A DNA stretch of 64,000 nucleotides, taken from positions 1 through 64,000 of the IMG/VR virus record IMGVR_UViG_3300042520_003271; one strand, written 5' to 3'. Each line of letters opens with the position of its first letter. Position 1 is the stretch's first letter. A program made the position numbers and the translations under genes. Below are positions 30,301 through 38,764 of this stretch, one piece after another. Below the pieces are notes generated by a model. That model did not search any database, had not been told where the DNA came from, and saw only the letters and a list, made by a program, of their open reading frames with translations. The stretch comes from a virus.

Positions 30301-32293
30301 GTATTGGATACGGTTCAGTCGAGTTAGTACCTTGAAATTTAGTACATCTTACATCTATAAAGTTAGTAGGCGACGGATTTACTTCAATCAATCCTAGGCT
30401 GGTTTGTTTTTTAAAACTTGTAATCCTTTTTAGACCTGTGCCTTTTGAAGTATAAATATCACCTACCCATAGTGTACCATCAGTTTTAACGGCAGCTATA
30501 ATACCATGGCCTGTCGCGACTTTTTTCCAAGCATATGTGTCAAATGGCTGTTTATATTTCGTAACCTTTTTGACATCATCGAGAGTAGCTCGGAATAAAG
30601 GAGCTAAGCCAGCACATTCAGGATTAGCGCCAGTAGTATAAATATTATTACCACTAAGATCTATCATACATGTAACGCCAGAGAGAAACGGGCCACCATA
30701 GAATGGATAGCCATCACCTGATGACCAATATTCGACATCAGATGCTTGCTCGACATAACCGCCACGATATGCTCTAATTAAATAGCGTTTAGGATCAGTT
30801 AGCGTCGGTGTAGGCGTATTTGGCGAGCAGTTCTGCCTAGAAAACATCGTGATCGAATCTTTATATTCATTAGGCACATAAATATTTAAGCCATCATAGC
30901 TTATACATAGATTAAAACCGCCTCTGGTGGCGATTAAACCGACAGCTGATAACGAGCCAGTGGTTATGTTGCGCTTGAAAATGCTTATGCTATTGCTTAT
31001 ACTTATCACATAGGCGCTAGTCCCATCGGCGCTAATTACGATACCGCAAGGCTCATTAGATGCTATAGTATCTCTTTTTGTTAGAAGGCCAGTTGTGGTG
31101 CTGCGATCATAGCATATTATAGTATTGTTATCGATCGCAGCGGCGGTGCCGCGGAAAGTGACGTAAACGTTTTTACCATTTGGGCTTATGGCGATGCCAT
31201 TTCCTATACCAGTTGAAATGGTACTAGCTAGAGTGAGTAAACCAGATGAAATATTGCGTCCAAATATCGACAGCGTGCGCGATGAGCCACCGACGCTAAG
31301 AACATATGCATTCTTGTCGTCGGGACTTATGGCTATATAATATGGTTCGTTCCCTGCTGCTATAGCGCCAATTGATGCTAATAAGCCAGTAGCATTGTCT
31401 CTACTATACATATAAACAGTATCATCTACTTGGTTTGTAACATAGACATTTTTACCGTCTGTAGATGAACTTATAGCTGTCGGCTGCAGCCCAGTCACTA
31501 CTGTTCCTAGTGATGTCAATGATCCAGTTGCCGTATCGCGCCTAAACATTTGAACTATGCATGAAGTATCACTTATTGTGCTGGCAATATATATGTTTCT
31601 ACTGTCAGAGGTAATGCAAATAGCAGACGGATATCCTGTAACGATAATAGTGTCCAATACAGCCAATAAGCCGGTACCTGGTTTACGCTCATAAATTGTG
31701 ATGATACCAGTGTTCGTGACATATATGAACTTATCGTCAGGGCTAATGCAAATACCGTGCGGAAAAGCACCGGTCAATATAAAACCTAAATCTGTAAGTT
31801 CATCGCATTGAACCGGCGGAGGTGTTGCTGGCGGCGGGCAAGTCGGTAATTGTGTCGGGACACCGTATATTTCTAAGTCATCAGAGTCCATTTCCATCAG
31901 CGTTACTGTGCCGCCGGCTGTAGTATTCTGTACTTCACTGATTCTTGTAACAAATCCAAGTGAATTTGCTGTGATGATTGGGATTGTGGTTGATGAACCG
32001 TACTGTCCGACTACAGCTTTATTTTCGATAAGATCTATCTTGATCGTGCCGGTTCTTGTTATTGGTCCGCCGCTTAATACGAGTGTGTTCGTGTCAAAGT
32101 TAAAACCATTTACACTTCCAGCGCCAATGTTTATTTTACTGATGTAAGTGGCTCTGTTGTAGCCATTATTGCCGCCAGCGTAGAAGAGAAAAGCGTCATC
32201 TTCAAAGAAAAAGATAGTTCCAGAATAAAACTTATTTGGAGCTAGATTTGTCGGTACTGGGCCTTGCAGCCTTAATATAGTTCCAATATCCAT
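27305..32293 (-). CDS. Large multi-propeller fibre (1,662 aa)
   Basis: The N-terminus is the second anchor class (MDIGTILRLQ, YAGGNNGYNRATYISKI), followed by a fibre beta repeat (~60-145). Then come a YVTN/lactonase-like propeller (~160-488; repeated ISPDDKxxYV and ISxDGxxxYV turns), a short linker, an RCC1 propeller (~505-870), a beta domain (~880-1000; GDTITINIPSFKG) like that inside the giant fibre, a Thr-Pro arm (~1004-1024), a second YVTN-type propeller (~1030-1358), a Thr-Pro linker, and a last beta-propeller-like domain (~1368-1662; ISAYNGTLYAISFP, VSPSGQMFAIGG). The ATG directly follows the stop of the upstream gene. With the 3,929-residue protein it is the second long adhesin. The lactonase-like fold does not imply lactonase activity. 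Confidence 0.9.
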   Translation of the reverse strand: MDIGTILRLQGPVPTNLAPNKFYSGTIFFFEDDAFLFYAGGNNGYNRATYISKINIGAGSVNGFNFDTNTLVLSGGPITRTGTIKIDLIENKAVVGQYGSSTTIPIITANSLGFVTRISEVQNTTAGGTVTLMEMDSDDLEIYGVPTQLPTCPPPATPPPVQCDELTDLGFILTGAFPHGICISPDDKFIYVTNTGIITIYERKPGTGLLAVLDTIIVTGYPSAICITSDSRNIYIASTISDTSCIVQMFRRDTATGSLTSLGTVVTGLQPTAISSSTDGKNVYVTNQVDDTVYMYSRDNATGLLASIGAIAAGNEPYYIAISPDDKNAYVLSVGGSSRTLSIFGRNISSGLLTLASTISTGIGNGIAISPNGKNVYVTFRGTAAAIDNNTIICYDRSTTTGLLTKRDTIASNEPCGIVISADGTSAYVISISNSISIFKRNITTGSLSAVGLIATRGGFNLCISYDGLNIYVPNEYKDSITMFSRQNCSPNTPTPTLTDPKRYLIRAYRGGYVEQASDVEYWSSGDGYPFYGGPFLSGVTCMIDLSGNNIYTTGANPECAGLAPLFRATLDDVKKVTKYKQPFDTYAWKKVATGHGIIAAVKTDGTLWVGDIYTSKGTGLKRITSFKKQTSLGLIEVNPSPTNFIDVRCTKFQGTNSTEPYPILRAFTSDRAVYQAIYNIDVRPGTAPTSMTMEEEASTLYTIDEIPKYAYSGYDSYFKVTKDPIAGGTTWTAYGDNSSGQCGTGNTITPVSNFYIKALDNSLVVSAGRNHTLAILPGGLLVGTGRNNSGQLGNNSRLDSNKFIQLSTDRDWKTVHAGDDFSIVIKNDGTAYASGFLPPGLADYMNKSVYNFTKIPNIAGAVEAFGFNDPYIFCSVASRRSDCFSGWSSTIGKITIPLYTGDTILSSNGAGFNGYAASGTTLYSITLNNLGSGVFSIAFLNNGQPTLDSNLPVVSLKKFTAGDTITINIPSFKGDPASWDNVNGNYLITDTSDIRYAKITCVPVPTPTPTPTPTPTPTPTPIVQCGKLTLRQTASAGGSHIAMIISEKYGTKILCTADIGSNSISVFVINSDGSLSFDASYLAALNPHDIAMTSSQNFIYIITQSGLITFKRDSGSTALLLLLDTDTRFNNAFNGARIYVSPDDAYLYVSMANAIRIVKISGSTGIPDKTSVILSTPIVGEVCYMLGSSDGKFLYHVSATAAKIKAFSRTASNGALTLIRELNVASLNPRQATFACSEKYIFVSGIGNSLISAFTRDTSSGDINYASTPSTSVGLAGTRTNGILATVDNSLYIADFQFNRLYEYIIYPSTGNIAWTGQTLLSVVYGNEISINSANTTLYVLSGAGATGDILVYDRIYCPPTPTPVTPTPLVYPRLPVGTNLVIGTTFVSGQSQLRRINEQTAATLSISNVNLPYNRFGQISAYNGTLYAISFPDINNIKRQVGTINTTTGAWTSLGDTSSDYNMVGPYCMVGQNSYRAVVDYPTIRTLPFYFMTKPAGGGITKIGADFANLPFDNITVSPSGQMFAIGGAWVGYPPLPSNILYVYYIKTDNSAGPFADIIPISLGVIPLPDPGVGRQGISTIRMCWAGSSLAFNGRNNDAIYTIMGPITYTTATQTVSAFELSYIEILRDNNGTPNGMTRYVIGKIALDTQATDATGITVL
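29235..29264. repeat. (GGCGTT)5 Thr-Pro array
   Basis: Five perfect GGCGTT copies are flanked by GGCGTC and GGTGTT variants. They encode Pro-Thr by CCA-ACG on the minus strand, in the 1,662-residue fibre. Confidence 0.9.
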
Positions 32294-32890
32294 TTAAGTT
32301 CCTAATATAGAATCCAGTATATTTGTACTATTCGGAGCCATCATCTTCATTTCTTTGTCCATGCCTGCGAGTTTACAAAAATCGACTTGCTTGCGTGCCC
32401 ATGGTGGAATTGGAGGCAGAATACCACCATAGCCCATAGCCGATGGCCCTTCCGATGGATTAACATAAGGATCGCCGCCGCCACCACTTGGACCAGGTTT
32501 AATCTCTGGATTGCAAAATTCGCGCTCTAGAACATCGCAGTCTTTTTCGACTACAATCGGATCAGTAATTTCACTAGCTATGCATCTCAACATGTTATAC
32601 CAATCAGGTCTATCTTCGCAAGGGCAACCAGCCATATAAGGGGGGAACACAAGCCAAGTTTGGTTGTACCCTAAATTAAAGTTCCAACCGAACTTTATAT
32701 AGCTACCTGGGATTTTGTCTAATATTAATTTAATTGGTACTTTTGGATGTTCACAACCATTAAGCGCTAATGAATAAGATAAAGCAGCGCTTGATATAGC
32801 AGAAGTCGGTTCGCATCCTGGAATGATAATGCTGTGGTCAGGAAGCACTTGCAATTGAAAGCATATTTCGATTGGTTCTTGGTCTACCAT
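32294..32890 (-). CDS. Unknown protein at the head of the fibre cluster
   Basis: About 198 residues. The ATG at 32890 is preferred over the GTG two codons earlier because GGAG lies a suitable distance upstream. The protein has a compact N-terminal half with several Cys residues (GCEHP, GCPCEDRPDW, LRCIAS) and then a Gly/Pro-rich stretch (PGPSGGGGDPY, GILPPIPPWA), ending in a short helix. It overlaps the upstream structural gene by 7 bases and its stop abuts the 1,662-residue fibre start. This placement suggests a structural or connector role. I do not recognise the family. Confidence 0.75.
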   Translation of the reverse strand: MVDQEPIEICFQLQVLPDHSIIIPGCEPTSAISSAALSYSLALNGCEHPKVPIKLILDKIPGSYIKFGWNFNLGYNQTWLVFPPYMAGCPCEDRPDWYNMLRCIASEITDPIVVEKDCDVLEREFCNPEIKPGPSGGGGDPYVNPSEGPSAMGYGGILPPIPPWARKQVDFCKLAGMDKEMKMMAPNSTNILDSILGT

Positions 32891-33666
32891 AGCCACACTC
32901 CATATGGTTCACCGAGATCTATAGCAGATTTTATTATTTCTTCTTTCATTTTAATGCCCTCGTTCATTAGAGCATCGCCATCATATGATATAGTACCGCC
33001 ATCTGGTGTTGGTAGACCAGAGATTTTTCTTCTTGCAGCACCTAACGAAGTCTTAGCTTCAGCAAGCATCATGTCATAACACAATTGTCTAGCTTGTGGG
33101 CTTCTAAAGCTATTGACGACAGGGATGTATAAAACAGTCACTGGAAAAGCGCCTTTTGGCGTTGGATATAATCGTATTTTCTGATCTTTAGAACTTAAAG
33201 AATCACCCTGTGTAAACTTATTGTTTTCGTTAATCACTTCCCAGTGGCCTTCGGTGCCGAGTATTTTCTGAGAGAATTTTCTATATGCTTGAAGAAGGTG
33301 ATAATCTAGAAGCATATTTTGAATACCAGACACTTGCCCGACATTAAATAAAAAGCTTTCAGCCCCAAACACATCGTTTATTCTAGTGGTAGCTGGATCC
33401 CAATGCACTTCTTGGACCCAGTAGGCGTCTTCTGGAAGAGGATATGTCGGTTGTAATGGGTTCGTCCAGAAAACAGCTAATTTTTGCTCTCTTGGAAAAT
33501 AACTAGCTATAAAATCGCCAGCTACTCTCCATATGGTTTCGAATTGGTCTTCTTGTATCTCCACATCTACGTTTGGATATCCTAATTTAGTTAGGATATA
33601 CTTTTTCATCGGTTCTGAACGAAGTTTTAATATAGAGGGTAGATCTGCTGGTCCAAATATAGCCAT
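32884..33666 (-). CDS. Probable neck/head-tail connector protein
   Basis: The 260-residue protein has a segment with KKYILTKLGYPNVDVEIQED, then FETIWRVAGDFIASYFPREQ, then PTYPLPEDAYWVQEVHW. A helix bundle followed by 'LP-dvywV-evh' recalls the neck protein family (T4 gp13-like) found in myoviruses. The C-terminal half contains RSPQARQLCYDMMLAEAKTS and helical segments. It lies just upstream of the fibre cluster and downstream of other structural genes. The assignment rests on remembered pattern similarity, so the family is uncertain; a virion role is more likely than not. Confidence 0.6.
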   Translation of the reverse strand: MAIFGPADLPSILKLRSEPMKKYILTKLGYPNVDVEIQEDQFETIWRVAGDFIASYFPREQKLAVFWTNPLQPTYPLPEDAYWVQEVHWDPATTRINDVFGAESFLFNVGQVSGIQNMLLDYHLLQAYRKFSQKILGTEGHWEVINENNKFTQGDSLSSKDQKIRLYPTPKGAFPVTVLYIPVVNSFRSPQARQLCYDMMLAEAKTSLGAARRKISGLPTPDGGTISYDGDALMNEGIKMKEEIIKSAIDLGEPYGVWLW

Positions 33667-33668
33667 GT

Positions 33669-34199
33669 TTAATCAGGGAAGGTTAATCCCCTGTCCCCAA
33701 ATACTAAGCCATTGTATTCTAAACGAAATACACTATAAGGCACAGACGCAGGAAAAGCAGCATCGCAGGCGTCTCGCAATATCGACAGAATATCTGATAC
33801 CTCTGAAGAGACAGTATCTATTGGCATCACTTCATTTAAATGTGAAGCTGGGCCTGAGTATTTCTCATTTCCAGAAAATCGCATCACTTCTGGCTGGGTA
33901 TATGCATTTTTAGCTTCCGATTTATAAAAACCTGACATTGTTAATTGCGCAGGTGATTGCCCAAATTGTGGTTTATATGCGGTACCGTTGGCGAAGGAGC
34001 TCAACGCTGACCCATTAGTTTGACTGTGTTGTTGACCACCGCTAGGCGACGATAGTTGGAATTTACCACCATCATAGTTCGGGATTTCTTCGAACAATGC
34101 TATCGATAGTTTTTGAGCATTTCTTATAATTTCGAATCTTTTTCCGTTTGCTAATGATGGCACAATTTTTATGAAGGCTGTAAATGGGACCCAGCGCAT
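33669..34199 (-). CDS. Putative virion structural protein
   Basis: The 176-residue protein starts at an ATG preceded by AAGGAGACAG, a strong ribosome site. The N-terminal part (PFTAFIKIVPSLANGKRFEI) resembles the small alpha/beta start of neck or head-completion proteins. The middle is Ser/Gly/Gln-rich and probably flexible (SSPSGGQQHSQTNGSALSSF). The end is again folded (SEVSDILSILRDACDAAF, YNGLVFGDRG). It is 2 bases from the downstream connector-like gene and lies after the terminator at 34264-34302, so it may have its own promoter in 34200-34260. Exact role unknown. Confidence 0.65.
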   Translation of the reverse strand: MRWVPFTAFIKIVPSLANGKRFEIIRNAQKLSIALFEEIPNYDGGKFQLSSPSGGQQHSQTNGSALSSFANGTAYKPQFGQSPAQLTMSGFYKSEAKNAYTQPEVMRFSGNEKYSGPASHLNEVMPIDTVSSEVSDILSILRDACDAAFPASVPYSVFRLEYNGLVFGDRGLTFPD

Positions 34200-34263
34200 A
34201 GTCTGTCTCCTTGAGTTATATAATATATTTGTGGCTTGATTTATATTCGGATATGGTCTATAT

Positions 34264-34302
34264 AAGAAGACGGGGAGATTTTATCAATCTCCCCGTCTTC
34301 TT
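34264..34302. terminator. Strong hairpin terminator after the 134-aa structural gene
   Basis: Two perfect 17-base arms (34264-34280 and 34286-34302) with a GC-rich core (GACGGGGAG/CTCCCCGTC) enclose a 5-base loop. It lies 29 bases after the stop of the minus-strand gene 34332-34736. The T-rich end TTCTTTT is on the plus strand, and the minus-strand tail (TTCTTATAT) is weaker. It may act in both directions or cap the 3' end of a heavily used transcript. Confidence 0.85.
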
Positions 34303-34331
34303 TTAATTCTCGATAATCCGATTAAGGATTA

Positions 34332-34736
34332 TTAAGTGGTTATGTCAGATGCAAGACCTCGTGCATCACCAAACAGATCGCCAGTTAGGCCAGCTGCGGT
34401 GTTGGACAAGAATTTATCAGAGCCGATCTGGAATGCGAAATTGATATCAGCAAGGTTAGTCTGAGCTTCAGCGAAGCTAGTCTGACCGAAGGTGCCGATA
34501 ACAATTGGGAATCCACGGCCAGCATTAAAACGTGCTTCGCCCATATATGAACTAAAATCTTTGACATTGGTATCTCTGTTAAGAACGCCCACGAGAATTT
34601 CTTCTCCTGGGATGGTCATTACAAGAGGACGAAGCCTTTTGCAAATAGCAGCCAGAGACTCATGTCTGAGATCCCGCCTATAGGACCTCAGGTTCATAAA
34701 CACCGAAATCGAAGAATTGGCAGGTTGTGCAGACAT
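34332..34736 (-). CDS. Probably abundant virion structural protein
   Basis: The 134-residue protein starts with ATG at 34736, chosen over a start 24 codons upstream because AAAGGAGACAG lies directly before it. The sequence (ISVFMNLRSYRRDLRHES, TIPGEEILVGVLNRDTN, INFAFQIGSDKFLS) shows a small mixed alpha/beta fold without signal peptide or membrane segment. Isolation between an upstream AT-rich promoter-like region (TATATAATAG near 34780) and the strong hairpin at 34264-34302 suggests a monocistronic, heavily transcribed message, typical of a tail tube or other abundant virion protein. The family is not recognised. Confidence 0.65.
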   Translation of the reverse strand: MSAQPANSSISVFMNLRSYRRDLRHESLAAICKRLRPLVMTIPGEEILVGVLNRDTNVKDFSSYMGEARFNAGRGFPIVIGTFGQTSFAEAQTNLADINFAFQIGSDKFLSNTAAGLTGDLFGDARGLASDITT

Positions 34737-34831
34737 TTTCTGTCTCCTTTCAATATAAGTAGCCAAAATTCTATTATATATTTGAAGAAAAATTAATAGC
34801 CTGCACAATCCACAAATGATTAATTAATCAA

Positions 34832-35095
34832 TTACTTTTTGTCTGACTTAGGAGCAGCAGCAGGAGCGGCTTTCTCGTTTGCCTTGTCGCAGGCTGTGCA
34901 AGCAGAGGCTTTTGGAGCCGCAGCACAAGAAGAAGTGCGAGTCTTGCCACAGGAAAGGCCTCCGCGGGTGCGTCCTTCGAACACTTTAGCGCGGCTACTG
35001 CCACAAGAACCGCTTAAACGCTGACCACAACCGGCCTCAGCTTCAAACACGCCAATGGTTCCAAGAAATACGCAGGCCAAAACAAAAGTCTTCAT
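34832..35095 (-). CDS. Small secreted Cys/Ala-rich protein
   Basis: The 87-residue protein has a clear signal peptide: MKTFVLACVF, a hydrophobic core, and an AEA cleavage site before GCGQ (~residue 21). The mature part is rich in Cys, Ser and Ala (CGSSRAKVF, CGKTRTSSCAAAP, ACTACDKANEK), with a CxxC at ~70. The tail is AAPAAAPKSDKK. The ribosome site, TTTAAGAAGGAGATATC before ATG, is very strong. It is predicted to be exported to the periplasm or outer membrane of the host and possibly to form disulphides. It could be a superinfection-exclusion or lysis-related factor, but nothing in the sequence decides this. Confidence 0.8.
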   Translation of the reverse strand: MKTFVLACVFLGTIGVFEAEAGCGQRLSGSCGSSRAKVFEGRTRGGLSCGKTRTSSCAAAPKASACTACDKANEKAAPAAAPKSDKK

Positions 35096-35114
35096 GATAT
35101 CTCCTTCTTAAACC

Positions 35115-35178
35115 GGTAAATGATAGGGCTCCAAACTAATGGATTTTTAACAACCTATCAATTATTTACCTTGGTAAA
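35115..35178. promoter_or_regulatory. Inverted repeats in the divergent intergenic region
   Basis: Arms GGTAAATGATAGG (35115-35127) and CCTATCAATTATTTACC (35154-35170) form an imperfect inverted repeat. Next to it TTTACC-TT-GGTAAA (35165-35178) is a perfect 6-base palindrome with a 2-base centre. The hexamer GGTAAA thus occurs three times between two divergent genes. This resembles an operator, or a hairpin in the leader of the minus-strand gene. Confidence 0.45.
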
Positions 35179-35192
35179 AAATCTTGACATCA

Positions 35193-36196
<1,004 letters not shown>

Positions 36197-36197
36197 T

Positions 36198-36767
36198 ATG
36201 AAATTGACTAATATATATGAGGCAGCAGGTAGTATCGCCAGCGGCGGCACGCCGGTTCTAAACATAAGTAAAATTTTTGGTCAACTTATAGAGCTGCTTT
36301 TTAATGATGATCGTTATAAAGATTCAGAATCAGCCAAATTATTGAGATCGTATTTTAAGCAGCCTAGCGCTGATACTTGGTCCACAATAAGTAATGATTT
36401 CATTTCGGGAACTATAAAGATATTAGATTCGGACAAGGAAAACGCAAATAAGTATAAAGATTTAAAAAAATCAATGGCCGAATTAAAAACTTATGCGCCA
36501 AGTATTATAACATCTTCTCTTTATGCTATTGAACCTAAATATCTATTGAAGACTGATTTAAAATCTTTGGCGCAGAGCACCCAAGATACAGCTAAAACGA
36601 TGTTAGCATTGCAGCCTAACGGTTGGGTGGCAATGCTCTCTAACACCGATGGTGTCTCGAAAAGCGAACTAAAAGAAGTTAGAAAAAAGATAAGCGACGA
36701 AGGCAAGAAGATAGCCAAAGATATAACTAAGAATTTTCCAGGTTCTATATTAAAGAAGAAATTCTAA
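36198..36767 (+). CDS. Unknown helical protein
   Basis: The 189-residue protein starts one base after the stop of the dehydratase gene, so the two are probably translated together. It is mostly helical and lysine-rich at the C-terminus (VRKKISDEGKKIAKDITKNF). There is no signal peptide. A mid-region (YAIEPKYLLKTDLKSLAQST) has no motif that I recognise. It could be a structural, internal virion or regulatory protein. The family is unknown. Confidence 0.7.
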   Translation: MKLTNIYEAAGSIASGGTPVLNISKIFGQLIELLFNDDRYKDSESAKLLRSYFKQPSADTWSTISNDFISGTIKILDSDKENANKYKDLKKSMAELKTYAPSIITSSLYAIEPKYLLKTDLKSLAQSTQDTAKTMLALQPNGWVAMLSNTDGVSKSELKEVRKKISDEGKKIAKDITKNFPGSILKKKF

Positions 36768-36769
36768 TA

Positions 36770-37075
36770 ATGCCGACTACTGATATTACAAAAAAATTTC
36801 GCATATCTAGTCAATTATCTAGCGTTGCAGCTAGAGCAGTTGGTATAGACAGCATAGTCACCGATATAAATTTTAAGAGTAAAGCAAGTGATTTAAATCT
36901 CAGATTAAGACCTATCACACTTGATATTAGTGAAAAGACTATAACTGTCACCATGCAGGCCGCCTACAACGATGGCATTTATAACTTTAGTATAGTCCCA
37001 TCTGAATGGTTTGAGTATATTGAAGCGACTTTTGCTCTCATGCTCGAAAAATATTTAAATAAAGATCTTTCTTGA
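36770..37075 (+). CDS. Unknown small protein
   Basis: The 101-residue protein follows the previous gene after 2 bases and ends inside the 3' end of the convergent glycosyltransferase-like gene (21-base overlap). Predicted alpha/beta: a central strand-rich part (RLRPITLDISEKTITVTMQA) and a C-terminal helix (EWFEYIEATFALMLEKYL). No signature is recognised. The overlap with a convergent gene means this is the end of the plus-strand operon. Confidence 0.68.
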   Translation: MPTTDITKKFRISSQLSSVAARAVGIDSIVTDINFKSKASDLNLRLRPITLDISEKTITVTMQAAYNDGIYNFSIVPSEWFEYIEATFALMLEKYLNKDLS

Positions 37076-37867
37076 TGTTTTATAATATTTATAACCTGCC
37101 GTGCCATATAGAGAAAAAGCGCCGGGTTTTAGAGGGCTAGATCCAGCGTAATGCTGAAAAGCCGTTACATTTTTTACATTAGATAATTCCGATAAATAGA
37201 GCCCAACTAAGCGTTCAAATAAATGTGGTGTCCAGAGTCCCATCTCTGATGCTAATAGTCTGTCAAGCATGTTACGCATTCTCATCCCAAGCTTATTAAA
37301 GATCTCTCTCGTGGTTATAAACATATGCGAGTAGATCATCGGAGGGTTTTTAGACATTGCAAACTCATAAATCGGGCGATCAAGTCTTTTTATAGCATCC
37401 CATATAGATCTTTCTAAATCGAATTTATTATGCACCATTGGGTCTATTGATGGTCTTAGCACATATTCATCTTTTAAATCCCATTCGCCACGTTGGAGGA
37501 TTTTATATTCTACTGGAAATGAAACGCCAAGAGTAACATTATTGGGTGATAAAGAATTGATTATCTTAGCCCATAATTCATCTTTTGGGAAATATGGCTC
37601 GATATCCGTATGTAAGAATCCGATATATTCGCTATCGCTCATGTTCTCGATATGTTCCCATATAGTCAGTATTATCGAACTCTCAAAAATCGATGAATTT
37701 AATGAAGCATAAGTAGGATAAAAATCAGAGACTTCAGATAGATCATACTTTGGTGGTTTTGTCATCCCGCAGGCGATTCTCTTGGCATTAATTGATTTAT
37801 GATCGAATATGCTGTCATCAAGACAATCATGGCCGGCGGTGTGACAATTTATAAACAGATCAATCAT
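37055..37867 (-). CDS. Glycosyltransferase-like protein
   Basis: The 270-residue protein carries DSEYIGFLHTDIEPYFPKDE, in which an HTD could be a metal-binding DxD variant, preceded by the hydrophobic stretch SSIILTIWEHIENM. The layout recalls GT-A enzymes of the DUF4422 or related types. The start overlaps the upstream transferase gene by 4 bases (ATGA), so the two are coupled. It is the last gene of the transferase run. A transferase role is inferred mostly from context and the single motif. Confidence 0.6.
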   Translation of the reverse strand: MIDLFINCHTAGHDCLDDSIFDHKSINAKRIACGMTKPPKYDLSEVSDFYPTYASLNSSIFESSIILTIWEHIENMSDSEYIGFLHTDIEPYFPKDELWAKIINSLSPNNVTLGVSFPVEYKILQRGEWDLKDEYVLRPSIDPMVHNKFDLERSIWDAIKRLDRPIYEFAMSKNPPMIYSHMFITTREIFNKLGMRMRNMLDRLLASEMGLWTPHLFERLVGLYLSELSNVKNVTAFQHYAGSSPLKPGAFSLYGTAGYKYYKTSRKIFI

Positions 37868-38691
37868 TCTTTTATTTCTCTAAATTCAGTATGGGTAGTC
37901 GATGCTTTAAAACTATCGTTATCAGATTCGAATGGAATGTAAGAAGCGATTTCTCTACCATTCTTAGAAGTGGTCCAATGAAAATGCGTTCCGTAGCATT
38001 CTGGAAAAGCAGCTGACCACCTATCAAGTAATTTTCTAAACAAGGACCAGTAATTATCCTTGGTCTTAAGGCTGCTCGAGTAAGCTCCGTGGTGTATGCT
38101 TGGAAGATAAGCAGCATAGACTTTATAGCCGGCCGATCTCATAGAAAAAGCAAAATCACATCCATAAAAATGAAAACCATTTAATATTTCATTAAAAAAG
38201 ATTTTGTGGCGCTTATTTATTAGAAACAGGCACTCATCTACAGTGTGCGCTTCTATTAAATCTCTATAACCATCCCAGCATTTTATAAGCTTTGTGTCGA
38301 AATCTTCACTTAGATCTCCAGGATGACCGTTATACACTACGCCAATGAATTTTGGTTTTTTAGTAACCTTATCCAATTCTAGTGAACGTCCTGCACTACC
38401 AATTATACCCCAATCTTCGCCAGCTTTTTTCACAGATTTTTCTACTTCATCAAAGAATCCCGGTAAAAAAGAGACGTCTTGATGACAGCAAATTACTAAA
38501 TCTGATTTTGCAATAGTTAAACCATAATTTATCGCTTGAGGTGCTGTATATATCGACATTCTATTATCTATTGGTATTAATTCATAAAGGTCCTTATTAA
38601 TCTTGCTGTTATAAAAAGAATTTACAACACAGTCATTGTAAACATCATAATTGGACACACATGTCAATATGCTATAAATAGGCTTAATCAC
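37864..38691 (-). CDS. GT-A glycosyltransferase (StrF-like domain)
   Basis: A GTG start at 38691 is preferred because AGGAG lies 5 bases before it; a TTG eight codons earlier lacks such a site. The ~275-residue protein begins with a beta-alpha-beta core (IYSILTCVSNYDVYNDC), has the metal-site segment VICCHQDVSF in place of DxD, and an acceptor-side segment DECLFLINK, then GFHFYGCDFAFSMRSAGYKV. The 'HQDV' signature and the late 'HFYGxDF' recall the Glyco_tranf_2_5 family (StrF-like). It likely transfers a nucleotide-activated sugar in the cytoplasm. It sits between a sulfotransferase-like gene and another transferase. Confidence 0.8.
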   Translation of the reverse strand: MIKPIYSILTCVSNYDVYNDCVVNSFYNSKINKDLYELIPIDNRMSIYTAPQAINYGLTIAKSDLVICCHQDVSFLPGFFDEVEKSVKKAGEDWGIIGSAGRSLELDKVTKKPKFIGVVYNGHPGDLSEDFDTKLIKCWDGYRDLIEAHTVDECLFLINKRHKIFFNEILNGFHFYGCDFAFSMRSAGYKVYAAYLPSIHHGAYSSSLKTKDNYWSLFRKLLDRWSAAFPECYGTHFHWTTSKNGREIASYIPFESDNDSFKASTTHTEFREIKE

Positions 38692-38764
38692 GGTTACTCC
38701 TGTTCCTATTGTCAATGTTACTTACCATCGACTTGGGGACAATTATTAGTAACTCCAGTTTTAA

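Noticed and set aside
27305-32293. 6-phosphogluconolactonase activity of the YVTN-type propellers
   Set aside because: The blades match the fold, but the context is a phage fibre and no catalytic residues could be assigned; treated as structural or binding modules.
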